Below the pieces are notes generated by a model that was not told where the DNA came from, did no database searches, and was given only the letters and a program-made list of their open reading frames with translations. A stretch of DNA of 64,000 nt from Caenorhabditis elegans (Eukaryota; Nematoda; Chromadorea; Rhabditida; Rhabditidae): positions 13,016,501 through 13,080,500 of the forward strand of contig NC_003280.10 of the NCBI RefSeq assembly GCF_000002985.6, in the 5' to 3' direction. The position numbers and the translations under genes were made by a program. Numbering within the stretch: position 1 is the first letter of the stretch; each line of letters starts with the position of its first letter. Of this stretch, positions 30,048-40,651 are shown in pieces.

Positions 30048-30754
30048 TCAATACATAGGTGAGCTCGTCTTGTCGATTTGTGTTTTTGTGATTGGTCCCG
30101 GCTGCTTTTGAGATGGTCTGGGCGTTGTTCCGTATGACATTCTGGAAATTTTTTTGTGAGGCCATGACACGCCCACAAAATGGACGGTGGCAGAAATTTA
30201 ATAATTTTAAATAATTTTCTGGATAAAAAAATTGATTTTTCCACTTTTTCGAGTGAATCGAAAATTAAAAAAAAACATTCAAAATTGTTCAGGGTCTCGC
30301 CACGAAAAACTCACAAATGCACGTTATGCGGAGTGTCGTCGGATTCCGGTGTGTTGCTACGGATCGTGTCGTCCATGCTCAGCTTCATCGTCGATTGACG
30401 TCGCCGTTTTGTGGTGATCTGAGCGAGATTTATTGATTTTTAAAGGCGCATGGCCTAGAAAACACAACACTTCGGCCACGGACTTTGGCGGCCGAGTTTT
30501 CTAGGCCATGCTGCGGCATTTAAAGGCACATACCATGATAATAAAGATCGCCAATCCGAAAATGATGACCAATGCGAAAGTGATGATTACAATCATCAGC
30601 GATGATAAGGAATATGATGAAGTTTGCGTGGAAATAGAATCGATGTACGCTTGTGACGTCATTCCTGAAAATTATTGATTTTTTTGGAAAAAATCAATAA
30701 TTACTTACCGTCAACAGTAACACTCAACGAATCAATCTTGTAATCCGAAATCAT
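30048..30754 (-). CDS. Small single-pass membrane protein, unrecognised
   Basis: Four exons on the minus strand (30709-30754, 30534-30664, 30315-30418, 30048-30141) join in phase to 124 codons from ATG 30754. Residues 38-60 (LMIVIITFALVIIFGLAIF and onward) are a clear transmembrane helix. It is followed at once by KRRR, predicting a cytosolic C-terminus and an extracellular or lumenal N-terminus without a signal peptide. The tail is polar with SxTP-type sites (NTPESDDTP) and ends near TSSPMY. The first exon is preceded by an AG acceptor at 30786 and is open back to it. Thus either this is a trans-splice site with the ATG chosen here, or an upstream exon with an ectodomain is missed. It is convergent with the SNAPC3 gene and divergent from the gene at 31487. 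Confidence 0.65.
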
Positions 30755-31486
30755 AGAGTTATTGCGTGAAAATGCGGCTTCCAACCTAAAATGTTAAAAA
30801 ATCAATTATCGATTTTTTGAAAGTTTTTCGAAAAATTGATAAAATTGACTATTGATTAATTATAGAAACAGCCCATAGAAACAGAAAAAAATCGATATAA
30901 CTGAATATCGATTTTTTTAAAATAATTCAAAAAATATCAAAAGTTTTTGCTAATTTTTGTTTTAAAAAATACGAAAAATGCTCAAAACGGGAAGAGGGTT
31001 TCGTTTCAATTGACGTTGGAGCGCGATTGCATTTCGATTTCAAAAAAACTCGCTGCTTGCATCGCTAAATATTACTCAGGCGCAAAATTTGGCGAAATAC
31101 GGTTTCCGGTCTCGACACGACACATTTATATAAATATTTAGATTAAATGCGAAAATGAGTGTCCCTTTAAAGAGTACTGTAGCTTCAAACATTTGGCGCG
31201 GCGAAATAAACAACTGGAATATAACAATAAAAATAATCTATTTTCTAAAAATTTTGAATTTAACAAAAATATTGCCGTTTCGAGTTCGGAAACACCGTAT
31301 TTTTGGAGAAAAAATTGCAAAATTTCGGAAAAATTTCATTGACCCTAAAAATAAATAAATAACGTGAACTGTAATGGATTACAAAAACACAAAAACAGAC
31401 AAAAACTCGTGGAAAAAATAAAAAGAAGAGATTCAATCATTTCACAATTTGCTGTCATTGTTTCGAAATTCTGAATCTGTATCATA
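30755..31486. promoter_or_regulatory. Divergent promoter region, most of it duplicated elsewhere
   Basis: This 732-base spacer separates start codons on opposite strands. From 30939 it is near-identical to 21560-22447. It contains the GTCCCTTTAAAGAGTACTGT repeat motif at about 31160 and an AT-rich stretch just before the 31487 ATG. No specific factor site is assigned. Confidence 0.6.
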
Positions 31487-31546
31487 ATGGTAGTTTCGTT
31501 AAACTTGCCTGTTCGACAGACTGAGGATAAACGAAGACGTCGAGAC
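30939..31546 (+). repeat. Intact copy of the segmental duplication
   Basis: This is the partner of 21560-22507. It has no hAT-like element and shows the unoccupied target (TTCGGAAA) near 31287. It continues smoothly into exon 1 and a functional GTGAGT donor at 31558, which suggests it is the source copy. Confidence 0.88.
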
Positions 31547-34258
31547 GGAAAATCACAGTGAGTGGAACTTTTTTATTCGGAATTTCAATACGGGGTTCTG
31601 GCCTTCCTCATTGAATTATTCGCGCTCCATGGACAATCGTTCGCCGGACAACGCGTGGACAAATACATTTAGTTTTACAACTAAAACCAATCCGCGACGC
31701 GATACGCAACGCGCCGTAAATCTACCCCAGATATGGCCGAGACAAAATGGCCTAGTTCGGCCTAAACTCTTCCATTTCAATTTATGAGGGAAGCCAGAAA
31801 TCCGTGTTTCAATTTGAAAATCCAATAATTGAAAAATTAATAATCAGAGCTCGCAGAGGTGGTCCAAAACCAAAGGCAAAGCCGACGCTCGTCAGTGTTC
31901 CATCAAAATCGCCGACAAAAGTGCCTCCGACACCTCCAGTACTTGCTCCACCATCAGTACTGTCGATTCCATCTTTGCTACAAGCAGCTCACGTCAAAGA
32001 TGCTACGGCAATGTCACCGAATTTGCCATATAGAGAAGGAAAGGCGACTCGTAGAAAGGTAGAGGACAAAGCTCTTCATCGTGTTTAAAAACCTCGATCA
32101 TGTGTCGATTTATGTGTGCTCCTCTAGGAGAAATTTCGGGGAATTTTCCAGTTTTAAGCAATTGCGTAGACGTCTAGAGCAGGGCTGTGCGGAAACTGGC
32201 AATTGCCGAAGTTGTCGAATGCTGAAAAATATTCAAAACAAAAAACCCACAATTTTCAGGAGAGAGTGGTAGAAAAGGAGAAGGAACAGCCAAAAACCGC
32301 GACAATTCGTAAGAAGAAACAGTCGGCAACTCAGACTGTATCCATTGAACATAGGGTTCGTTTAGAAGACCTTTACAAATTTAACATTTCATTTTTAGAC
32401 ATCAAGCGAAAACGATGCACCGAAAAATTCGAAAACTTCATCTGAATCACATAAAAATGATTCTGATGGATCGAAGGAACCATCCGACAATGCCGACGAT
32501 AAGAACAAACCAAAGTTCAATTCGGATTTGGCGAAGAACTTCTTCAAGCACATGATCGAGTCAAAAAAAGCACGGAAACGAACTGAGGATGCTGTGAGTG
32601 ACATGTTCCTTGAAAGCCGTGCGCCGGCGGTATCACATTTTGGTTTGCGCCGCCGCCGGCGCCGGCGTCGGCGCAGAGCAGATTGATAATCGCCGCCGGT
32701 GTCTTTTAGTTATTTTAGTTTTTAAGTTCTGAGACTGAAAAAAGTAAGAACAGTTTGGTGTGACAGATTGGTGCGACGCCGGCAGATTTCAAGCCAAAAC
32801 CAATACACACCCCCACAGTAGTTCGAAGAAAATCATGCGTGACGTCATACTTCAGGATGGGTCCTGCAACGGAAAATACTTATGGTAGCATATATTTTTT
32901 TCAAATTTCAGCGCGTCGACACAATGCCAGAATCAAGTCAGCTCAACAAGTCGGCCAGAGCTCTTCGAAACAGTAGCCATAAGAAGCCTGAACCAGCACC
33001 GGATTTTGAAATTTTCAAGCCTAACGGAGAGCCGGTATGGGTTGTCGATGAACTTGCGCCGGGTGAATGTGTGAACAACGAGGACGGAGTTGTGGTTAAA
33101 AATCCAGAATTAGCTAAAGCTATGGCAGCAGATAATCTGGTACTGGAGGAAATTGATCTTATAGATATGGTGGAGAAATACTTGAAGTGTACCATGCCTA
33201 GAGGCACATTAATTCCAGAAAAGTATTTTTTTAAATATTTTCATGAAAATCGCAAATATGTTTCTTTTTCAGTTACAATTTCGACGCACTTGCTCCAATC
33301 GATATTTTGGAATCAAATTCTGAATATGTCAGCCCAGAGACTGTTACTTACAATACTTTCAAGAACTTGGTGGACTTGAGCGAAGGTGAGCGAAGGCGAG
33401 CCACGATGGCACAGAAACTAGATGATTGCAAACGTGCTCTACCGAACAAACCCTAATTTGACCGGTTAGGAAAGTTTCAATCAAACAATTTCTCGATAGA
33501 AAAAATAGAGAATTTTCTTGCTGTCATTTTTCATATGCATCGCAAAATCAAATTTGGGGTTAGTTTTCGAGATAGAAGCCAATATAGGTTTTCAGACTGA
33601 GTATCATGAACCAAGCCATCTAGTTTCTGTGCTACCGTGGAGCGAATAGCAAAGCATCCAACTGCGCTCCATCGTTAATTTTAGGGCTCCCATGAGGTCG
33701 CCGCAAGTGCCGCCGGCATCACGGCGTCACTCACGCCGCATGTATATATAGTGCGGCGCGGAACCCCGAGCACGTCGGCCGCTTCCAAATAACTGCCTTT
33801 CACACTTCATTGCACACAAAGAACGGCGCGCGGCGTCGGCGGGAGGCGGGAGACCAGCTGGGAGCCCCACTTTAGATATTTGATATTTCAGGTGCCATAA
33901 AACGTTTCTCAATGAAGAGGGATGGAATGGATGATAGATCAAAACTCAGTCAAGATAAGGCGATTGAAACGACGGCTACTTCCACAATGACTGTCCTTCC
34001 AAATCTGAAAGCATCAGAAACGTCTCAATTGAAAACGTGCGAGTTTGGAGTCACTTTCAATCTGAAGCATGTTATTTGTCTGAGTTATGATGTGAGTTTT
34101 TGGGCAGATTTGGGCGTCTAATCGAAATTTCAAACCAATGAAATGCGAATTTTCAGCGTAAGCATCCAATCGCATCAATCAGGAAGTTCCGCAAGAAAAT
34201 GGACAACACCACCACCACCAGCTCGACTGAAAAGACTACAAACTCGAAAGATTACTGA
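31487..34258 (+). CDS. Unrecognised charged, proline-rich protein
   Basis: Eight exons (31487-31557, 31848-32058, 32260-32355, 32399-32593, 32912-33222, 33273-33385, 33892-34091, 34157-34258) join in phase to 432 codons. The N-terminus is very basic (RRRRDGKSQARRGGPKPKAKP), which could act as a nuclear localisation signal. A Pro/Ser stretch follows (KVPPTPPVLAPPS, residues about 40-60). The middle is lysine- and serine-rich (SENDAPKNSKTSSES). Residues about 240-290 look folded (GEPVWVVDELAPGECVNNED). The last exon is basic with a run of threonines. No family is recognised, and nuclear location is an inference from composition. Introns 1, 4 and 6 carry repeats, and exon 1 with its promoter is duplicated at 21560-22507. 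Confidence 0.8.
31594..31822. repeat. Family B dispersed repeat in intron 1
   Basis: Ends CGGGGTTCTGGCCTTCCTC and GAAGCCAGAAATCCGTG. It contains TGGACAATCGTTCGCCGGAC and AAATCTACCCCAGATATGGC, the inverse of the copy at 19473. It occupies most of the intron between 31557 and 31848. Confidence 0.75.
33683..33869. repeat. GC-rich element with AGGGCTCCC / GGGAGCCCC ends
   Basis: A GC-rich island in an AT-rich intron, with short inverted ends AGGGCTCCC and GGGAGCCCC and internal GCCGCCGGCATCACGGCG. It lies in intron 6 of the gene at 31487. A second GC-rich patch (GCCGCCGGCGCCGGCGTCGG) is in intron 4 near 32655. Both may be short transposon remnants. Confidence 0.45.
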
Positions 34259-34354
34259 TTTTTATTCGTCTCGCTTTTACAAAATGAATCTGTCTCATAC
34301 TGAGAAATTGCTTTATTTTCCAAAAAGGCACAGTTTTAAGTGTTTTAGTCTTAT

Positions 34355-34875
34355 AAAATGTCGCTCTAAAAACTTCCGGCATATTGATATCCAACAAACA
34401 GTAAATTGGCAATTTGCAGATAATGAAAATTTCCGGCAAACCGCCAATTTGCCGATTTGCCGGAATTGCCAAATTTGGCATATTGTGGTTTAGCACATTT
34501 ATTTTCTTAATTTCAGAACTTCAATTTTAATTGGCAAAATTGTACGCACCCGATGAAATGAAAATTTCCGACAAATTGGCAAACCGGCAAACTGCCGGAA
34601 TTGATAGTTTCCGGCAAACCGGCAAGTTGTCGATTTGCCGAATTTGTAATTTGCAAACTTTTTGCAATTTTGCACATAATTTTTTTCATCGTATAAATTT
34701 TCCTACATCTATTTGGCTAGCAAATTTTATGAAAAATTGATGTTCAGCAAACGGCAAATCGGCAATTTGCAGATAATGAAACTTTCCGGCAAAGCAGCAA
34801 ACCGGCAAGTTACCGATTTGCCGATTTTGCCGACAAAAAATCTGTCAAACGGCAATTGCCGCCCACCCCTGTTTT
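34355..34875. mobile_element. CCGGCAAA-family cluster with hAT-like right end
   Basis: Repeats such as CGGCAAATCGGCAATTTGCAG end at AACGGCAATTGCCGCCCACC followed by CCTG, matching the inverse of CAGGGGTGGGCGGCAATTGCC. The left terminus is not clear, so more than one insertion may be merged here. Confidence 0.6.
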
Positions 34876-36205
34876 GGATATCGGAAATTGAAAATTTGGA
34901 GAAAAAGGGAAGACCCATGAAAAATCAATAAAAAAATTAAATTATTTCCGCAGAGACAAAAATTCGAAATTACAGTACTCTTTAAAGGCGCATGCATTTT
35001 TTGCATTTATCTATAATTTGTCGTTTTATGATCGGACACAATATTTTTGGCTCAAAAGTAAAGTACATAAAATAAAACGAAAACTGCAAAAAAGTGAAAT
35101 TGTACAATACTTGCAGCAATGGTAGTTGACAATTTTCGTTCGTGGCAGGACCCAAAGAGACTGAAATTTGGGGCAAAAATTAGACTTTTGTGGCCTAGAT
35201 GTTGTTTTCAAAAATTTTTTCATCCTGAACCTTAGCAATGTTTTCAAAAATTAAAATTTGAATTCCCGCCAAAATGATTTCAAAAAATTAGAAGTTTGTT
35301 TTTTCTAATTATAGGTGGCCGTAAAAATACAAAACTCGGCGGCCATTGATAAAGTAAGGCCACCACACCCCGAAAATTCCAATTTCAAAAAAAGGCAAAC
35401 AAAACATTTTCCCACATTACCTACTCACCCATTATGCAAATAGAATTTTCCCACTTGTAATACCATATTCATTGTTAAAAGATCACTTGCCAATGAGTTC
35501 TAATTGTTTGCTCCGAGCTGTCCATCTTCTGTCCATCTTCACCCCTCCCAATCATCACACACCGATGTCACAAAGTATTACACACACACATATACCTCCC
35601 GCGCAGAGTTCCCCGGACCCCCTTAACCTTTCCACATTGAACTCTATTGATCCGATATCCCACAACTCGTTGTGTCATGTTTTTCGGTTTTTCCACACTT
35701 TCGTCCCCAACCCCACCCGTTCACTCATCCACCCACATTTTCTATTTTTCTTCGAATGTCTGCTGCTTTTTTCCCGGCGGGATGCCTTCCGAACCCCCCT
35801 GCGTCTCGCTTTCTTATCAAACTTTTTGTCTTCAATTTTTTTTGCGCGAACATGAGTCATTTTTAGAAAAAAAACCCAACATGGTGCATTTTCTCGATTT
35901 TTTAAAAAGAAATTTTGCAATTTTTTCAACAGCCAAACAAAAAAATCTATTTGTAAGTTTTAGCACAACTTTTCTTATCTGTTGAATTTCCCAAACACAT
36001 CCTCCCACCAGATGAGTCATGCCCATCAAATTTCGATACTTTCATGGTCTTGCTGATTGAATTCACTTGACCTACCTGTTTAGGGGTCAGTTTTTTAAAT
36101 TTTTTTCTAAATTTTACTTTCCTTAAAACTGGTGTTGTATAAACATTTTTATTATTTTTCTCTAGATAGGCAGGAGCCGAGTGCGTAGGTTTAGGACGTA
36201 CCTAC

Positions 36206-36425
36206 CAGGGGTGTCCGGCGAATTTCAATATTTGCCGAGCTTTTCAAAAAGACACCATTTTTTAAGTGTTTCCGTCTTATAAAAAATCCCTCTAAACATT
36301 TCCGGTAAATCTGATAACCGGCAAACCGGCAAATTGCCGGAATGAAAAATTTCCGGCAATTTGCCGATTTGCCGAATTTGTCGACAAATCAATTTCCCGA
36401 ACGGCAATTTTGCCGCCCACTCCTG
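36206..36425. mobile_element. Small hAT-like element
   Basis: It starts CAGGGGTGTCCGGCG and ends GCCGCCCACTCCTG. Inside are CCGGCAAACCGGCAAATTGCC units. The flanking eight bases differ (GTACCTAC and GTTCAGAT), so no target duplication is preserved. Confidence 0.6.
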
Positions 36426-39400
36426 GTTCAGATGTTAAATGATTTTTGGATGTTTTTTCCTCACCGTAGGTAGACAACACCTGCAGATATTTTGTGCCTG
36501 TAGGCAGCCCTCTAGGCATGCAGGTTGGCAGTTTGTGCCTGCCTAGAAGGCTTCATGGCAATCTGGGAAATCCTCCTTTATATTTCGAGCAAAAACCGTT
36601 GTTCTAGGTAAATGCCTCGTAGGAAAAGGCAGGCACGTAGGCAGGCAGGCATTAGACGTACACTTACTTTTGATATTCTTGCAGAGTTATGCTCACTGAG
36701 CAATTATCACAATAAAATTGCGGTTTAATTTTCACCAAATTGTAATTTTACATGGCTATCAGAAAACCCTTCCCCTTTCATCTTTCGAACAAAAAAACCG
36801 ATGTTTGATTGATCGTCAAATCAATTCACCCATATATAGGTAAACCGGCTAATTAACATGAAAACTTTTGTGTACATTGACACTCTCTCTCTCCCCTCCC
36901 CACATCTATAATACGAGTTTGTATGTATATATTATAAAGAATGTAGTGTAAAAATGTTGAAACGAACGCTCTCTCCCCTGTCTCATATGGACAGCCATCA
37001 GAATTTCGTATCAGTGTTTCGTGCGCGCACACACTTAATATCTATAGATCATCTTTCCAAAATTGCATATCACTATCACTGACCATTTTTCCTTTCATTT
37101 TCCCCCGAAGCCCCGACCTGAATTCACTTTCCACCAAGCAAAAGTCTCGCACCTAATTTTCCAATTATCCCTTTTCTTTTCCCGCCCCGCCAATACCAAA
37201 AACTTTCACTTTTTTCCACATCTCTATTGAATTGAATACAGTAATAATGTGGTTCAGTGTCCAAAACCGAGATGTTCAATATAGATAAGCCAGTTTTCCG
37301 CTTCTTTTTCCGTGTCACACACAATTTACAAAAACAATTCGGTTTTTTTTGGGTTAATCCCCGGTCACCAACCCCCAACCGGGAGGTTGTAGTAAGTAAT
37401 GTACCCGTTATTTTGGGTAACTATTTTGTTATATCGTATGTCGTAGAATAATTTTTCAAAAAGGTTTTCACATTTTTTAAGAACATTTTTTGATCTACAT
37501 ACAGTCAAAGCCTGTAAATTTTCAACTGTCCAAAAATGGCAATGACTCAGTTTTTGCCACTCATAATTTTGGAAGTCGACCAAAAAAGAATGCTTTTCCT
37601 ACATTTTTCATACTGTAATTTTGTTTTAATTATTTATATTAAAACATTGTAGAGGTGGAACGTGCGACATTGCTTTGGATTTCCTCAAAAGCTCATTTTT
37701 TCAAAATTTTGGCAATTTGCAAAAACTATATGAAAAATCTGAAATTTTTTTGGAGCGTTTTATTATGATATTCGGTTGTTTTGGATCATTATAAATGTAT
37801 TCAGATAAAATACCCACTGGCGCTACTCCAAAAACTAAAAATTAAAAAAAAAAACCTGCCTAATAAAAAAAATACAGTTGCAATATTCAATCTTTATTAA
37901 ATTTCGCTAATCTTAATTTTAATGTTTCTTTGGATTTTTTTGTCAAAAAAATATTGTTTCAAATTATATATTTCAATTATTCGGTTTGTGGAACTTTATT
38001 CATGCAACAACGCTCCAAATTTCTCAAAAAACTCAGCATTTTCAATTCTTTCAAGATTTTTAATTTAGTTCCGAAATTGACGAAATTTTGTTTCAACTTT
38101 TCAAATAATCTGGCAACGTTTTAGATTAGATTTTTTTATTTTTTTGAAAAATTTTCCCGCCTAAAACAATACCGAAAAATTTCGAAAAAAAAAACCACAT
38201 TTTTCAAAATTGAAAATTGTAAATTAAAAAAAAAATACAAGATAAAATATCAATAATTGTACGATTTAAATTCTTAAATTTATTGTAAATTTTTAAATTT
38301 CAGAAAATAAAATTATTCAGCTTTTGCCACTCCTAATTTTGGAAATTTCCGTGTTTTGGAAAAATTGTTTTTTTTCTACGAAATCTTTTTATTGAATTTT
38401 GTTTTATTTACTCATATTCAAAATTTTTAGAAATTCAAACATGAAAAATTTCTCCAAATTTCTCAAAAAAAATTCCTACAATTTTTTGACAATTAGCTTT
38501 TTTTCCAAACCTTCACCATAACTATGACAGAATTCTTAAGGTTTATTTTTAAAAATTGATTTCTAGTTTTATTTTTAAATTTTTTATAAATATTTTTTCT
38601 TTCCATCCTAATTACATTTTTTTTTCTTACCTTTACAGCCATCTACCCCATATTTTCCAAATTTCCAAAACAAAAACACCATAAGCCACCTAAGAATCTA
38701 ATCCCCTGCGAACTCCTGACAAAGTTCAAAGTTCTATGTGATTCACCTATTACCCTGTTTGCTTGCATAGAATTCCGGTTATTCTAGGCAGAAAGAGGAA
38801 GAGTTTCAGGCAGTTAAAATAAGTCGAAAAATACATAGACTCCTCTTTTCAATGTTTGTACACCAACTGTTTTTTGTTTCAATTTTTGTTTCTCACGAAT
38901 TCCAGCCAAAAGTTTTTTTTCTTAAAATATTTTTTTTCTGTAGAAAAAAAAAAATATTAGGGAATGATCATGATTGCGCCCACGAAACCGCCCATAAAAT
39001 TCCTGTGAAAAGAGAAGAAGAGAGGGTTGGGCACAACTATACCATCCATAAAACCACAGACTTTTTTTCGCGTCGGTTTTTTTCTTCTTTCCGCTCTTCC
39101 AATGTTTTATCGTTGTTTGCATGGCGTTCTGTGCTTCAAAGATGACAGTTTTTTTTGGGGTTGGAAGACTTTTTTGAATACAAAAATTCTTTGAAGTTAA
39201 AAACTTCAAAGTTCTCAAAATTTTAATTTTTTAGAATGGTCTAGAATCACATAAATCGAAGTTAATATTGGCTTTAAAATGGGAAAGATCGGCCACAAAA
39301 CAATTAATTATAAAAAGGATGAAAAGGGGTCTTTTCATTAACTGTAAAAGGCTATTTTAAGATCATCTCTAGCAATAAAGAAAATATATGTTGATGGCCC

Positions 39401-40651
39401 AGTTTTCCCGTTTTTTTCTAGGCCAAGCCACAAATGACGGACAGTTTTGGGTTAGAAAGATTAAACTTCAATTTTCGTATAAAAAAAGTGCTCCAGAATA
39501 AAATTAGGCAAATTTCGGATTTGAAAAAAAAAATTCAAACCGAATGTGATGTCCTAGAACCCGACAAGGCCCACTTGAAAATATGACGTCACAAAAATAT
39601 TCGTGGCCGAAAAAATAAGAAAACTCGGCTACGCTACAAACATTTTTTTTCTCGAATTGTATGTAGACGACACCTTATAGATTCAATCTGGAAAACTTTT
39701 TGAAAAATTTAATTGATGGCCGAGTTATCTGTTTTCTAGGCCACATCACAAATTTGTGCTTGATCTAAATCTGTGCTTTCAAATAGCAATTTAAAAAAAA
39801 AATCTGAAATATAAAACGATTAGGTTGAGCCGAAAGTCATGGCCTAGAACCCGAGAAAAATATACGTGGCCGCGAAAATGAGAAAACTCGGCCGCTAACA
39901 CACATAGGGTAATTTCCTCGAACTCTAAATGATCTATTTAAGATCAAATTGCTAAAATATAAATAATGAGTTTTAGATTTTCTAGGCCACGCTGTGAACT
40001 CTAGGTTTTTGTATAATCTCCAACCATAACTTAAATATTGCCGGTCCCTCTCCCCTATAAATTATCAGCCACCAATTTCCTGTCTGCCACGTGGATTTCA
40101 CACGAAATTTTTGATATCATCTTCCAATAGCAGATGTTGTTGCTTATCTCTTTTCCTCTTTGTTCATCGCTTATCCCTCGTTTTCGCTTTCCTTTTTTTG
40201 TAATCTCCCCCCCCCCCCTCCCATATCCTCTCTATTTTTCCTGCCATCAGTCGAATTTTGTGAGCCAAAGTGTAAAATGGGCTCCTGCCGGGATGAAGCG
40301 AGAGAGTCGTAAGGATGTGAAGAGACGCCGACGCGGTTCGCCCGGGGTTCCTGTGGCATGCAGCTCCTCGGGGTCCGTCGGAGCCCCCAAGACTCTAAAC
40401 ATACTAAACACCACACCGAGGCGCGCTCTCCAGACATTCTCTATCCATCCAGGTCGCACATCCTAATATGAGTTACCTCTCACCACTTCCTCATTATCCT
40501 AGTCAAAGGTATCGTTTTTTTTTCATTTCTTCATGTTTTTGTTGTGTTAAATTGTTTGCTCTGTGTCCTGACCTCCAACATATGTGTCTTTCAGCTTGGG
40601 TCGTGCTCGCTCCTTCAGCACTATTCCAGACTCGGCATCCGCTACTGATCT

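Larger units (their letters stand above)
34259..40467. other. 6.2 kb gene-poor stretch upstream of zyx-1
   Basis: No exon with credible phase or domain was found on either strand. It holds repeat clusters near 34355-34875 and 36206-36425, AT-rich sequence to about 38640, and TGGCCGAGTTTTCTAGGCCA-type repeats near 39400-40000. Pyrimidine-rich sequence 40130-40260 precedes the first zyx-1 exons and is the likeliest promoter region, though no defined element can be named. Confidence 0.5.

Noticed and set aside
40134..40466. 110-codon plus-strand frame before zyx-1
   Set aside because: Hydrophobic start from pyrimidine-rich sequence; ends at 40466 without a donor in phase with zyx-1 and overlaps other open frames.
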